Shown in pieces: positions 22,613 to 34,619 of a DNA stretch of 64,000 bases; the stretch's first letter is position 1; each line of letters starts with the position of its first letter. This stretch comes from Heliocidaris tuberculata (taxonomy: Eukaryota > Echinodermata > Echinoidea > Camarodonta > Echinometridae). A model generated the notes under the pieces. It saw only the letters and a program-made list of their open reading frames with translations, did no database searches and was not told the origin of the DNA. The position numbers were made by a program, and so were the translations under genes. The stretch spans positions 20,300,308 through 20,364,307 of the forward strand of contig CM046835.1 of the NCBI GenBank assembly GCA_025618425.1, in the 5' to 3' direction.

Positions 22613-23016
22613 GAATTCGGCTATAATTCGGGTCCAAATTTGGCCAAAATCCAACGATTCTATGGCGAATTCGGCGCATTCGGCCATATTCGTCCCGATT
22701 CGGGTCGACATTCGGGTCATTATTCGGGTGTAATCGGGGAATTCGGGCCATATTGGGCTCAATTCTGGTCACATTTGGCTCGATTCTGGCCTCTATTCGG
22801 ATTGCCATTCGACTTTATTCGGGATGCCCAAAATCGATTCGGGTCAATTCTTGGCGATTCTGCTTGATTCGGGACCTATTCGGGACCTATTCGTCTCTGA
22901 TTCGGGGAGCTCCCCGAATCAGAGACGAATAAGTTCCGAATCAACCGAATCCATCCGATTCAGGCCATATTCGGGCAGAATCGGTCCGAATTTATTCGGG
23001 AGAATTCGGTTCTGGT
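22613..23016. repeat. ATTCGG motif array with central palindrome
   Basis: The plus strand holds 17 ATTCGG words from about 22614 to 23010, mostly as ATTCGGG. Four CCGAAT words follow the palindrome at about 22913-22990. Spacing is irregular (about 10-40 bp). Minor frames cross it but look non-coding (repeated RIEP, PNMARI). Confidence 0.75.
22888..22931. repeat. Perfect 44-bp palindrome
   Basis: Symmetry centre between 22909 and 22910 in GGGGAGCTCCCC. The arms TATTCGTCTCTGATTCGGGG and their complement match perfectly over 22 bp each and extend with few mismatches to about 22875 and 22944. It could extrude a cruciform. Confidence 0.95.
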
Positions 23017-23112
23017 GTAACCCTGGTTGTCTTTTTCGACATCTCTCTGTAATTTTCTGTCCTTCCTTTTACTCTCTGTTCTCTCCCTATTTTTCTCTTC
23101 TACTCTCCAAGT

Positions 23113-23148
<36 letters not shown>

Positions 23149-24398
23149 TCTCTGTTATTCTCATCATATCCCCTCCCTAATTCCTCTCTCGCGTCTCTAC
23201 AAAATCGTGACGTCTTTTCTTCCATCCAAAGCGAAGAGCGGAAAGTGTTTCCATTTTTAAGCATGTTGTTTTGAGGATACCGTTTAAGATGACCTCCAAG
23301 TGCGAGTTAGAACCCTAGATGGAAGAAACCATAGAGAACAAAATCTATCCAAAGTCGGTCATGCCCTAAGGCCTTGTACTACATTCGTCGCTCCGCTGAT
23401 TTAATTATTATGAATTTTATCCCGTGTTTTATTCTAAAATATGCAAATTGGGGAGGTAAACTATGGCAGGAAATGTGATACTTGTGTTGCATCATATATG
23501 GTGCATTTATACGCGATTTAAATATGAAAAAAAAATCAAGCTTAAAGTTTATGTACCCCTTTTGCACAAAATTTTGTAAACATCATAAGATTTTGACACA
23601 GTTATAGGTGTTGCAGTGTTCATCTGTGAAGACTGTAGTTTTCTAGTATGCCGTTTAATTATTGGGTGGCGATAGTAATTTTGTCACAAAATCAATGATT
23701 TTTTAATCATTCTGACCAGTTACTTTTGAAGACGAAATCAATCCCAAAATAATCATATGGGTCCAAAGTGGCTATCAGTCACCCATTTATTAGACGACTT
23801 GCCAATAATTCAATCTGATCTACAATTATAGTCGATAATGATTCGAAGAAAAGGTGTTTACTAGTCCTACAACGAGAACGGAAATTCAATAAACATAGGC
23901 CACGACGATGAGCAAGATGATTTCATGTGAGAATCATTAAATAAAAAGGTACATAAATACATGCAAATACAATTAATAACTCTTTCAAGACTACTAAAAG
24001 CTGCTATTTCCCTTGCTTCTTGATAAATTCGTTACCCTAGCATCATTGATTTGAATTTATGGTCCTCAAATATAGAAATATTTTTTTAGAGAGATCATTA
24101 ATCATCAATCATTCCAACAACTGTATGCAATTTTTTTTACGCTCAATTTGTTTTTTCTCCTCAAAAGTTTTTCTTCTTCCTAAAATAAAATAAAAATCAT
24201 AAAATCATAAAAATTAAGGCGATCGAGAAGCAAATTATAAAGAAATACGAGTCGTTGAGCTTTCTTATCTCACGTGGAATGCGGTATTTTGAAATTATAA
24301 GAATTATTCTTAAAGAAAGGTTTTTATTTTACGTAAGAATAGAGGAGGTGGCGAAATAAAAGTTAAGTCTGACAAGAGGGTGGGGTTCTTGTGAAAAT
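23017..24398. other. Gene-free interval
   Basis: Contains (CT)n at about 23118-23152. No gene recognised. Confidence 0.5.
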
Positions 24399-24481
24399 CT
24401 TGTTAATACTAAATGCACCCTCGTTAGCAGAGATTTTTAATCTCTACTAACGGGGTGCATTTTAAATACAATTTTAACAAG
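24399..24481. repeat. 83-bp hairpin
   Basis: The arms pair from CTTGTTAA at 24399 through AAATGCACCC and the GAGATT/AATCTC apex to GGGTGCATTT and TTAACAAG at 24481, with a few mismatches and bulges. The loop is about 2-4 nt. It may be a minimal MITE or a transcribed hairpin; no target duplication is obvious. Confidence 0.7.
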
Positions 24482-24837
24482 AGAGAGGGAGGGAGGGAGA
24501 GAGAGAGAGAGTAAGGAAGACAGAAAAAATAAAGAAATGTAAATATCACCTGGCGATAGAAAGACCCTTCAAACTATTATCTTCTACTTCGTGACAGAAC
24601 CTCCATGCACCGAATGCACTGTCACCCGACATGGGGATGAACTTTTTAAAAAGTGTCTTATTCGACAATGAAACTGCTCTCAATTACAACCCTGTGGGTT
24701 TCCTGCACACCTAGCTCCACTCATGGTAAAGTGTAAAATAATCTAGCAACTAGCTGGCCACTTAGTCATATTGGGGAAGATGTGGAAATTGATCTCATTT
24801 AAAGGTACGGTGTTCATTAAAGTATTAGTCATGAGGA

Positions 24838-24950
24838 GATGGTGTAGCTCAGTGGATTGAGAGAGCTGGTCTTTGAAACGAACAGATGACATGGGTTCAA
24901 GTCCAAGTGCGCAAGTTCGTTTGGGTAGGCATTTGTCCTAAATTACAATG
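24838..24950 (+). mobile_element. tRNA-derived SINE fragment
   Basis: TAGCTCAGTGG at about 24845 matches a pol III A box and GGTTCAAGTCC at about 24896 matches a B box. The intervening region is longer and does not fold as a canonical tRNA anticodon arm, and no acceptor stem closes. This fits a SINE head better than a tRNA gene. The 3' end is unclear. Confidence 0.65.
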
Positions 24951-25418
24951 TTTTTCATATTGGACAACGCTTTTTGTATGTCCTATGAAATTTGTTCTTA
25001 ATTTTTTTTCTCTCTGATGTAAGGTTAAATGAGCAATTGTTTTATGTCAATCAAGATCTGTACTGGGCGTTCTGTCGAGCAAATTGTTTTATTTTCTTCG
25101 TGATTAATCTTTGTTAATTTTCATATTAATTCGTTTTCCTTTATCACTTTCACTTCTTCTTCATCGTTTTCCTATTTTGTGCTCTTCTTCTTTCTCCTTC
25201 CTATTCAAATCTTTTTTATATTCCATTATTGTTAATGTCTACGCGTACAGTCGTTTGTAACCAACGAAACGCTCATAGCTCTTTTTGAATTTAGACAAAG
25301 CAGTACCAAGTTTTAGCTTACAAAATAATTAGGTATTCATAACACACTGCCCACTCTGTTCCTCCATCGCCTCTTCTTTGCCTCAAGTGTTTCTTTTGAA
25401 ACCTGCTCTCTCTCTTTC

Positions 25419-25455
<37 letters not shown>

Positions 25456-27741
25456 ATCTCTCTCTCTCTCCCCCCTCTCTCTCTCCATCTCTCCCATCTC
25501 TCACTCTCTTTCTCTCTACCCCCAAGGCATGCCCCATGCACCCGCTGTCTCTTTATAACAATTATGATTAATGGAAAGCTAAAAACATAAATCTTCAAAA
25601 TTACTAGGAGGGCATGCAAGAACATGACGTTCCACATATAAATCACATTGAGCAAATAGACAAGCAAAATGTTTCTTTTATAAAGATAATGGAAAATTTA
25701 TGACCCTTTCATTTCAGAAACCAACGGGAGAGGGCATAATTCACTGAAATGACTGATTTGTCAACGTCAGACTTCAACACTTTATTTAGTGAGATCTCGA
25801 CTTTTAAGAAATAACAACTTTCTGATTATTATTTTGTCGATTTTCATCTAAAATTATTAAGGTGGTTTCTTTGATGTTTCTGCTTTCACTACAATACTTC
25901 GTGCCATCACTGATGAGGTTCTCTTGATTTTTCCATCATGGAGTGGGCATTGTACCATTCGGTATTAGATGTGAAGTGAGCACGGGTGTGCAATCAAACA
26001 ATTTTAAAATGCTCATCAATCGCTACCAATCGTAAACAAATTGGTATGAAATCTGCTGAATATATTCACAAGAAATCTAAAATAGCCGGGACAGTATACA
26101 TCGTAAATTTTTGATATTCTGAGGCCAAGAGAGGAATATATCATTTTTCAGAGCCAATAATCAAATTTCAGTTTTTACGATGATTATTTCCAAGCTTCTC
26201 ATTTCCTCGGAACGAAATGAAATTTAAAAAAAGAAAGAAAATGCACAAAAACAAAACACTTAATCAACTGGACGAGCGTCATTTTATATTCATATATTCG
26301 TATACAACATAAAGACTATCGAAGTACAGTTATCGATGTTTCTCGCTTTGTATTCTTCAGTCCTTGGAAAAATATCAAGTTTGGTATAATGAGACACGCG
26401 ATTGCAAAGGCATGCTCCTCATGGAAAGTTCATGATGCCAAATATATAATTGTATTCGTCAGCGTTTCACTGCTATACTCAACAGCAAATTCGTAATTTA
26501 ATGGAAAGTTGTGCATGCTGTGATCTGAGAAAGTGTATCAAAATATGATTTTTTTTTTCTTTACTTTTCTCTTGTTTTCATGGAAGCTGAATGCCTTATC
26601 ACTTGTACGCTAAACACAACCAGGCAAATTTCACGTTTACCTTGAAGAGGAAAACGATGAATTTAATATCGGGAGAAAAGACTTACATATTTTGCAGCCA
26701 CCCCCCCCCCCCGAAAAAAGAGAAAAGAATATATAGCAAATTGAAATGAAATATAAAAAGTATATATTGTGCATTCCGATTTTATTGTTATGTATATTTC
26801 AAAGACATTTTTAAAAGTCTCATTCAGGTTTATAGGGCATGAAAATGATATGAAAGCATCGTTAAAGACAGAGAAGAGGTCTGAAGTGAATTCTTCGATT
26901 GCAAACAACTTGCATCACACGGCTGGCAGTTAAGGAGAGAGGGGGAGGGGATGTTTGTGTTCCATCACTCCATATTTGTCCAATAATCACTATTTACCTT
27001 TTCATTTAATCCATAACCTAAATTTCCAGACTCTGACTCACGACAATGCCTAAGTGAAACTACAACAGTCGTATATTTATACTGCAATCGTTTTAAAACG
27101 ATCCGTGTTATCGTTAATATGTCGTGATTGGTCGTCTGCAGAAAGGTAAACAAATTCACACCCTCCCCAAATGATTCTATATTCCTGTAAACATTTAACC
27201 TCTCGTTGAAGGGCTTGATGGCGAAGAGAAGCGCGATGTATTATGCATGTATACATCGGTCAGCCTACATCTTCGACAGCAGCTGGGCGGCTGGCTAAAG
27301 GTTCATTTTCACGTCATTGCGCGGGCTTTAATATTTTCCTCTAATCGTGTTTGTTTGTGGGGAGTTAAAGTGGGTGTCGAATGACATTTTCAAGGCGAAT
27401 TACGACCGCCACATCCTTTCTACTTAAAAAAAAAAAGAGCTGAAAATGTAGATCTTTGAATGGGATGGCAGGCGATAAAAACAATCTCCGTCTGCAAAGT
27501 GATAGTATTGTGCGCCTGTCAGCAAATTACAAAATAGGTAGTCGCCTTCTTTATGGTTCGTCACCACATTTCCCTCGTCCTTTTTGGTAATCTTGTTGGC
27601 ACATTCTGACCCATTCACCATGTTTTTGGAAAGCTTCTATACATTGTATCATATTATTTTTTTTTTCATACTGCAAGTATCCGATATTTCCAGCTTGGCA
27701 TGCGTGTTTTGTTTAATTCTATATCAACTGTATTCCCTCCA
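24951..27741. other. Gene-free interval with (CT)n
   Basis: (CT)n arrays at about 25402-25510, a C-run at 26700-26712 and T-runs near 26548 and 27657. No coding region recognised. Confidence 0.5.
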
Positions 27742-27875
27742 GCATCCTATATTGCATCTTTGAATTTCTTGGTGTGAACGTTGCATCCTACGTTGCATCT
27801 TTGAATTCCTTGGTGTGAACCTTGTATCCTAAGTTGCATCTTTGAATTCCATGGTTCCTTTGTGTGAACGCTGCT
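27742..27875. repeat. Three tandem 41-bp repeats
   Basis: Units start at 27742, 27783 and 27824, each containing TTGCATCTTTGAATTYC followed by GGTGTGAAC or TGTGTGAAC. The third unit has an 8-bp insertion. Confidence 0.9.
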
Positions 27876-28335
27876 TTTCTTCAAGAACCTTCCAGCCCTC
27901 GGTACCTGGATTTCTCTGTTCATCAATATCCCACCCATTCTTATACTAACTTCCCTCTCTCTCTCTCTCTCTCTCTCTCGTCTCATTTTTCCTTATTTTG
28001 TTTTATAGCGACATTCCTTTATTTTGAAATGAAATACAGTCATCTGAGAATGTTTTACACTGGTGTATACCTTTTGTTACCCTGTACATCTAGACTAGTA
28101 GTTTTTCTTGATTACATAAACCTTCCATCATGTCCATACATCCCTCTGCTCCGTCCTGAAAACATTCAATCTCATTCCGTGGAGTAACATTAATTGTTTT
28201 CTCACAGTATCCTCAAGCCCTCATGCTGCCTTTTTTTTCCTCATAACTTCTCCCATTTCTCCTTTCCTTTCCTAGCTTCTTTCTTTGCCAATGTTGAATG
28301 TTAACATACAGTTCCTCAAACTAACATTGATTTTC
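27876..28335. other. Gene-free interval, CT-rich
   Basis: (CT)n at about 27953-27979. A CCCATTTCTCC...TAACATA block at about 28250-28305 resembles sequence at about 28845-28900 on the far side of the neighbouring MITE, suggesting an older local duplication. Confidence 0.4.
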
Positions 28336-28796
28336 TTTAAAGCTCATGTACAGTACTGTTTTGGTAGCAAAAAAGAAATTGGAAAGAAACGTGTTAAATA
28401 TAGAGTCATGTTTTTCCCCGATATATCAAAAGATGTTTGTATGAGATAATTTGGTATTCCATCAATGATTTCTGGTGATTTTCACCGTAAATATATGTAA
28501 GGAACGCTAGGACCTTTCCACCCCGACGGCTCCCCGCATGCTCTCGAGGCTTCGCACGGAGATAGTATGTGTGTCACTGTTTCGAACGCGTGTGTATAGT
28601 GCACGCTGAAGTTTGGGGGAGATTATATCCCTGACCCGGCACCTAAATTATTATTTGCCTCTCGTTTGTTTTTTGCCACTTTAGGACGTGAAATCTTCAC
28701 ACCATCTTTGAATTGCTAGTATTTTTCAACAAAAATCCAATAAATCTGACGAAAAGTTTTTGAGGGCTTACCAGAACTAAACATTTTACCTTTAAA
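28336..28796 (-). mobile_element. TTAA-flanked MITE, family R2 copy A
   Basis: TTAA at both ends, with terminal inverted repeats AGCTCATGTACAGT and, reversed, AGGTAAAATGTTTAGT, continuing into TTTTGGTAGC and TTCTGGTAAGCC. A second copy in opposite orientation occupies 38048-39999 but is split by an insertion. The shared interior includes the GGACCTTTCCACCCCGACGG region. No ORF. The TTAA target fits piggyBac or Kolobok mobilisation. Confidence 0.82.
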
Positions 28797-29379
28797 CATT
28801 CTCCGGCCCTCTGTTGCCTGTCTGTTTGCTCATTAATTTCCCCCATTTCTCCTAGTCCTTCCCTATTTTCCTTTCATTATCCATTTCGCATGCTAACATA
28901 AAACATACATACCTCTTCAAAAAATAGTCTTACAAAACATTTTCTCTCCCTTTTTTTCCCTTTCAATACAAAGCAGCCTCCCCCGGCGTTAATAAAAACG
29001 AAGTCACAGCCTGGCATGTCTGTTGCTCAGACCTGTGGCGTCGAATCTCTGGATTTTACACATCAAACTCGAATCGATTTGTCCCCGATCCATCTACAAT
29101 CATTTCCTACGACAGTTCATGTCATGCCGCATATTAATTTTCATGTTTTTCGGCGCTATTTTTGTCCCGGGTGCAGAGAGAGAGAGGGTAGGGAATGGCG
29201 AATTTAAGTCGTAAAAAGCACGGTGCCCCCGTTTTCTCTGGGAATGTAGGTCAGAGTATACGATAACCAAAAAATAATATGGCTTTGAGAGGGAAAAAAA
29301 AAAAGTTACAATTACTAAAAAAAGACATAAGAAGTTTACATTCCATTCCATTTGATTAATCTTAGGAGAGAGCAATCAT
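28797..29379. other. Gene-free interval
   Basis: No gene recognised. Confidence 0.45.
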
Positions 29380-29658
29380 AATGGAGGGAGAGAGAGGGAG
29401 GGGGTGAAAGAGGAATGAAAAAGGAAAGGACAAAAATACTAGAAAATGAGAGAAAGTCAGAAGAATAGGGGCTGAGAGAGAGGGGGGGGGGGGAGTGAGG
29501 GTGCCACGGAGAGAAGCAATGAGACAGCAATAGACATGACACACTTAAAAGAAAGACAGAGGGGAGGAAAAATGAGGGGGGAAAAAGAAGAAAAGGAAAG
29601 AGACGTTGACAGAGAGATAAGAGAGATGATAGAGATAGAGAAGGAAAGGGACTCTGAC

Positions 29659-29696
<38 letters not shown>

Positions 29697-29775
29697 GTAA
29701 GAAAAGAGATTTTGACAGAGAGGTGAAAGACAGAGATATAGAGAAGGAAAGAGACGTTGACAAAGAGGTGAAAGT
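29380..29775. repeat. GA-rich minisatellite
   Basis: AAGGAAAGAGACGTTGACA-like words recur near 29595, 29641, 29698 and 29743 in a purine-rich background that includes (GA)n at about 29662-29692 and a G-run at about 29482-29492. Confidence 0.75.
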
Positions 29776-30410
29776 AGATTGTTGATAATCTCCGTATTGA
29801 TAATTAAACAATTAGAGGGAATACTAATCACACTTTGATATTAGAAGAAGACAATAAACAGCACAAAGACAACAGGTTAAAAATAAAAGCCAAGGACTTG
29901 AACGGATTAATGGTCCATGCAGGGCAATTAGCATAAAAAACGACAACAATTAATTTTAAAAATTATTAATTAGTTCCATCGTCAATCATAAAAGTAAATG
30001 TTATAGTTCGGGTTCAACAAATTCTAACTGATAATATAAAATACAGAAAAACGTCAAATTATTTAAAGATCAAAAAAATTATATTCAAATTAAGATATCC
30101 TTTCCTGTATTATCACAATACTATCCAGCAAATTCAATTTAAACCCTCCACCCTTCCTCGCCAAATATTAAGCTGTAGAATAATTCAGCATAACAAATAT
30201 ATTCCATTAAAAAAAATGAAAGCCAACCCTATGTTAATCAAATAAAAACATAGGAAAGTATCATTACATCAGTATCTCCATTGATAAGAAAAACAGACAT
30301 TGAGAAGGAATACTAGTATGACAGTGAAGTAGGATTAAAGATGGAGAGACTGATAGCCTTTTCTTTTTCTTGAAGGTTTAAAATACCCCGCCATTTCGCT
30401 TTTACTTTTA
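29776..30410. other. Gene-free interval
   Basis: Very AT-rich DNA with no gene recognised. Confidence 0.5.
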
Positions 30411-31220
30411 ATATGATCACTTGGGACCTCAACTAAGAATAATTTACATTCTTAAGATTTCATATCTTGTCATAATGCAATTTATTCATATCAGAAGCTG
30501 TTCGTATACTGTGGCCTGAAGGCTTGATGAATCCAGGCCTTGGTGTCGTAATATGTTACGTTAATCGGAACGTACACAGGTGACGACTTGTTCTAATTTC
30601 AGATGAAAGATGTTGGTCGCTCTTAATCTTGAAACTTGGAAAATCGGTATCGAAAAGTCATAAATGACAAGTATGTATAGGCTATTTGGCGCCTTTTCCC
30701 CCCTATGTACCAGTAGGCTTAGAATACTGCACTTTTATGCATTTACAGTAATTAATTTGACTATTCGGGACCTCAATCTAGAATAATTTACTCTTTCCAT
30801 ATCTTGTCATATTGGAATTTATATCAAAAACTACGGTATTCATGCACTGGTGGTAAAGTGTGCGGTGGCCTTAGCGTCTGGTGATTCAAGGCCTTGGTGT
30901 CACTGCATGCATATTAGGTAAATCTGAATATTAATATGACTATTGATTTATATAACTGTTAATGTGACTATTCGGGATCTCATATAAGAATAATTTACAT
31001 TCTCAAAATTTCATATCTTGTCATTTTGCAATTCATTTCAAAAGCCATTCATACACCGGTCTTAAGGACTGCGATAGCATGAAGGCGTGATAAATCCAAG
31101 CTTTTGGTGTCATGACATGTTACGTGAATCTGAACGTATACAGGTGACGTGTCCTCATTCTAGATGAAGGAAGTAGGTCGCTCTTTAAACCTGGCAAAAC
31201 GGCAGCGAAAAGTCATGAAA
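30411..31220. repeat. Triplicated ~200-350-bp unit
   Basis: Three diverged direct copies begin near 30411, 30757 and 30965. Each opens with a GGGACCTCAAC or GGGATCTCA block followed by AGAATAATTTACATTCT. Each continues through CATATCTTGTCATAATGCAA and ends in TGGTGTC. Copies 1 and 3 extend further to a GTCGCTCTT and CGAAAAGTCAT block; copy 2 is truncated. No coding potential. Confidence 0.8.
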
Positions 31221-31416
31221 TCGTGGCTTCTCAAATCCCAACCGTATCCGTAAAAAAAAAATGAATGTGTCATACGAGAAAAGAGACGTGTGTTCACTTT
31301 TATATCTCCAGAGGTACGAAGGATACGAAGAATCATTATATTTAAAATGACATATTCTAACACAGAGCAACAGAAAATCTGGGGCCGGATACAGGCACAA
31401 CGTATCAAGTCGTTAC

Positions 31417-31737
31417 TAGAGGCGTCCCAACGCCATACTATTTTAAGGAGGGGGGGGGGGGGTCTGTCGTACCAAATTTTTCGACAAGCCAAAAAGACAG
31501 AAAAGAAAAAAAAAAAAGGAAAAGAAGAGAAAAGACCTAAATCAGATTTCCGAATTTCTGAATATGCCATACCACAGGAGCGGAATGGGACTGAAATTCG
31601 GTTGGGGACTCTTGCGATGCGACCGGCCCTGAGACCATAAATCAACTGGCCCTCAGGTCAAAATATCCAGAAAAAAAAACTCCCTAAACTACCTTGGCAA
31701 GTCACACCCTCCCATACCACTTCCAGTAACGCCCCTG
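31417..31737. mobile_element. hAT-like non-autonomous element
   Basis: Flanked by GTCGTTAC (31409-31416) and GTCATTAC (31738-31745), an 8-bp duplication with one mismatch. The left end TAGAGGCGT and the right end (reversed) CAGGGGCGT form short terminal inverted repeats. The interior has a G-run at about 31449-31461. No transposase. Confidence 0.65.
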
Positions 31738-31745
31738 GTCATTAC

Positions 31746-32283
31746 AGGGACTTTCGGTAGAAAAATTAGTCATTGTTCCAATCTTGAAAGTTACCCGTTT
31801 CCTATCATTTTCATCCAATTTGAAAAATACCCGTTTCCTCCGGTCATTAAATACAGATATATTACTTCAAGCCAAAACCGAATCTTATACTAATCATAAC
31901 ACGTGGAAATGGTAGTTGTAAATGTAAATTTAGATAATATCGATGCAAAGTCAAAAAAAAAAAATAATAATAATAATCCCGTTAGCATCTTACTTTCCTA
32001 TTGCTATATTGCACAGTACAGAATTTCTTTATAATGGAATCACAAAGAAAACCACTCACCAGGTCACGAAAAATAAACTATGTGGGGGCTAATTAAACGA
32101 AACCACATAACAATCCAGATAATGTGATAACAACCTCAATTTCAAGTCATGAAAAGTCACGTTCAACTTTCATAGAGGTATAGAATTTCATTGTGGACTC
32201 ATGACAAGCAAAGCTCTTTTCCCGTCAAGGCAGTGATACATTTTTGCTAAAATCTCACGCTATCAAACTAAACCAAGATATTC
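31746..32283. other. Gene-free interval
   Basis: No gene recognised. Confidence 0.5.
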
Positions 32284-32761
32284 AATAGTCAGGTTCACAC
32301 GAAGGGAGCTAAACTTAAAGTTTCGCTGGTAGTTTCAAAACTTTAAGTTAACTTGTAGTTATCTTGTAGTTTCTGACCGTATGGACGGACTCGTAGTTTC
32401 GAAACTTTAAGTTTACTTGTAGTTCTAGAACCACAAGCGAGCTCGTGGTTAACGCCGAAACCACGAGCAGCGGGTGGTCCTCCGTCGCAGTTCGGACAGT
32501 GTGGACAGATATCTTTAAGTTTTGCAAGCTTGTAGTTAACGATGACCTCACTGTTCATTTAAAACTTACTGTACATACACTCGGTAGTATCTACTTCCGG
32601 TGCTAACAACGACGATCGCTCGGCTTGTAGTTTCAGAACAACGAGCATCGTTGTTTCGGGTCCGTGTAAACCCTCGTCGTTGTTAGTGAGTCGTTGTATT
32701 CGTTAACTTCACGTTTCACAACTTAAAGTTTCGAAACCGCAAGTCCCGTATGAACGTAGCT
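32284..32761 (+). mobile_element. AACTTTAAGTT motif element, left inverted copy
   Basis: Begins AATAGTCAGGTTCACACG and ends CGTATGAACGTAGCT. The interior is packed with AACTTTAAGTT, CTTGTAGTT and TTTCGAAAC words. It is repeated in inverted orientation at 36868-37370. Its two ends are also weakly inverted relative to each other, so it may be a stand-alone MITE. Frames across it are artefacts. Confidence 0.75.
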
Positions 32762-33059
32762 TATGTCTTCGGAAAATATCAAATAGCATCCACCATACAC
32801 CTGTCAAAACTAGCTTATATGCGTGTTGATGAACATTCACTCGTTGTGACAGTTTAATGGTTACGTGATCTTAGTCAGCAGTTATGTGGCAGGTATAGAA
32901 AACGGCTTATGATCACGTTCATAACATACATTGTAAATGTATATGTACAAAGCTTTAGTAGACACGTATAAACTGCTAATCTAGTTAACTGATGAATCAC
33001 TGGCGTGTTTACACTCAAAAAGCATGGCTGGGGAGGGGGAGGGGGTGTATACCTTTGTT
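32762..33059. other. Gene-free spacer inside the inverted pair
   Basis: No gene recognised; a G-rich stretch lies at about 33029-33045. Confidence 0.4.
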
Positions 33060-34310
33060 TGTAGAACACAATCGCAAAGACTTTCAAGATATTAACCTTA
33101 GGAAATTTCATTACCCTTGTCCATCATCTATTGAAATGTGCGAACATTACAATGGCAAATATAGGTTTTCCCGGTCAGTTTCATACTTTTCCATTCCAAT
33201 TCATTAACGTGCATTCACATTCACACAGCGCACGCCCGCGAAAATATTCGGGCTTTCAAATTCAGAATCCGATCGATCAATTTAATTTATGGGCGCTCTT
33301 ATTTCCTTTCCGTAAAATCAAAATCACGTGCGTTCAATTTCCAAATGCGAGCATTCATTTCCTACTTGTGCATTCACATTCACGCAATAATCACGATGAG
33401 CCTGTTTGGGGCGCTCAATTTCATTTTCAGGTGATCAATTTCCTACTTCGTGCACTCAATTTAGGGGAAAGATAAGATCAGTAGTGAATCAAACAACACA
33501 ACGACATTTCTAACTTATACTCCTTGATGGCATCACACATAAAAAAGACAACGTCCCAATACTAACCACACAAAGCGTCAATTCAAAGACCAACTTATAA
33601 ACAACATGATCTAACAATCTCACAAGTCGAAGCCAATAAGATATCAATAAACAACAAATAAGATGTTTATAATTTTCATGTTATCAGTTTCAACGAAAAC
33701 ATTTTATTGCATAATCCTCTAAGATATTGGACTAAAGCAAGAAATTATAATATTAAGTATACACTGCTCAACATGCTCAAAGACCTCTCAAGCTGAAAAC
33801 CTTCCTCCGAAGATACAAACACTTCAGTCATGCCAGTAAAAAAAAGATAAGTAATGATTATAGTTCAAAGTAAAATAATCCTGAACGTGAAATAATTGTT
33901 CTTTCAATCTTCGATTCTTTTAAACTGAATGCACCCATTTGGAACATGGTTGCCTTTTCACGAATATGAATGACCAACGAGATTCCGTCGCCGGCTTGAA
34001 ATGAATTTGCATGCTCATTGCTCAAAATGCATGTTCCTATTCTAAATTTGAATGACGCAAATAAACAATTGATTGCTTGGATAGTAAATCTGAACGATCG
34101 GATTTGAATTTGAAAGCCGATTCAGTGCTGCGAGCGTGAAATGCGTGAAATTGAATGCTCGGAATATGAATGATAAAAATAATCATGAAATTGACCGGGA
34201 AAACCTATAATAACCTAATCCGAACATGATATCTACAATACCATACAATGGGGTAGTGAAATTGCACTTGAATTGATTGAATAGTCTTTGCGATCGTGTT
34301 GTAGGTGGAT
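33060..34310. mobile_element. Foldback-like element with long diverged inverted arms
   Basis: A strong inverted pair, TATAGGTTTTCCCGGTCA at 33160 and its complement ending at about 34208, matches 24 of 25 positions. Diverged arms extend outward: ATCGCAAAGACT at about 33070 and its complement at about 34290. Inside the core, GCATTCA/TGAATGC and CAATTT words are scattered on both arms. The two plausible frames (32992-33207 +, 34183-34398 -) are the two arms of the same repeat, as both end in YRFSRS, and are not genes. Confidence 0.7.
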
Positions 34311-34414
34311 GATAATGTCTGGAAGTGGGACGTGGGAAGATCTTGAAGGTTGTTCCATCAGTTGTACGACACAAGCTCCGGCGGCCATTTCTCGTCAATT
34401 TCGTATACGGTTGC

Positions 34415-34417
<3 letters not shown>

Positions 34418-34471
<54 letters not shown>
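34418..34471. repeat. (CT)n microsatellite
   Basis: About 26 CT dinucleotides. Confidence 0.95.
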
Positions 34472-34473
<2 letters not shown>

Positions 34474-34619
34474 CTATCATTCCTTTCCTCCACCCTTTTC
34501 TCTGCCGTATCAGCCGGGTCTCTCGTTTTGAAAATCACTACATTTAAATTATATTTTAGATTCGATGGCCATATCCTCTATTACAAACTGCTGCAATAAG
34601 CTGGAATTTTTTTCCTTCT

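Noticed and set aside
21296..22614. Plus-strand frames of 65-110 codons over the Harbinger gene
   Set aside because: Antisense shadows of the transposase reading frames.
24838..24920. Functional tRNA gene on the plus strand
   Set aside because: Promoter boxes fit, but the segment does not close into a cloverleaf.
32992..33207. Small ORF 32992-33207 (+) and its look-alike 34183-34398 (-) as a gene pair
   Set aside because: Their similarity arises because they lie on the two arms of the same foldback; neither has a domain.
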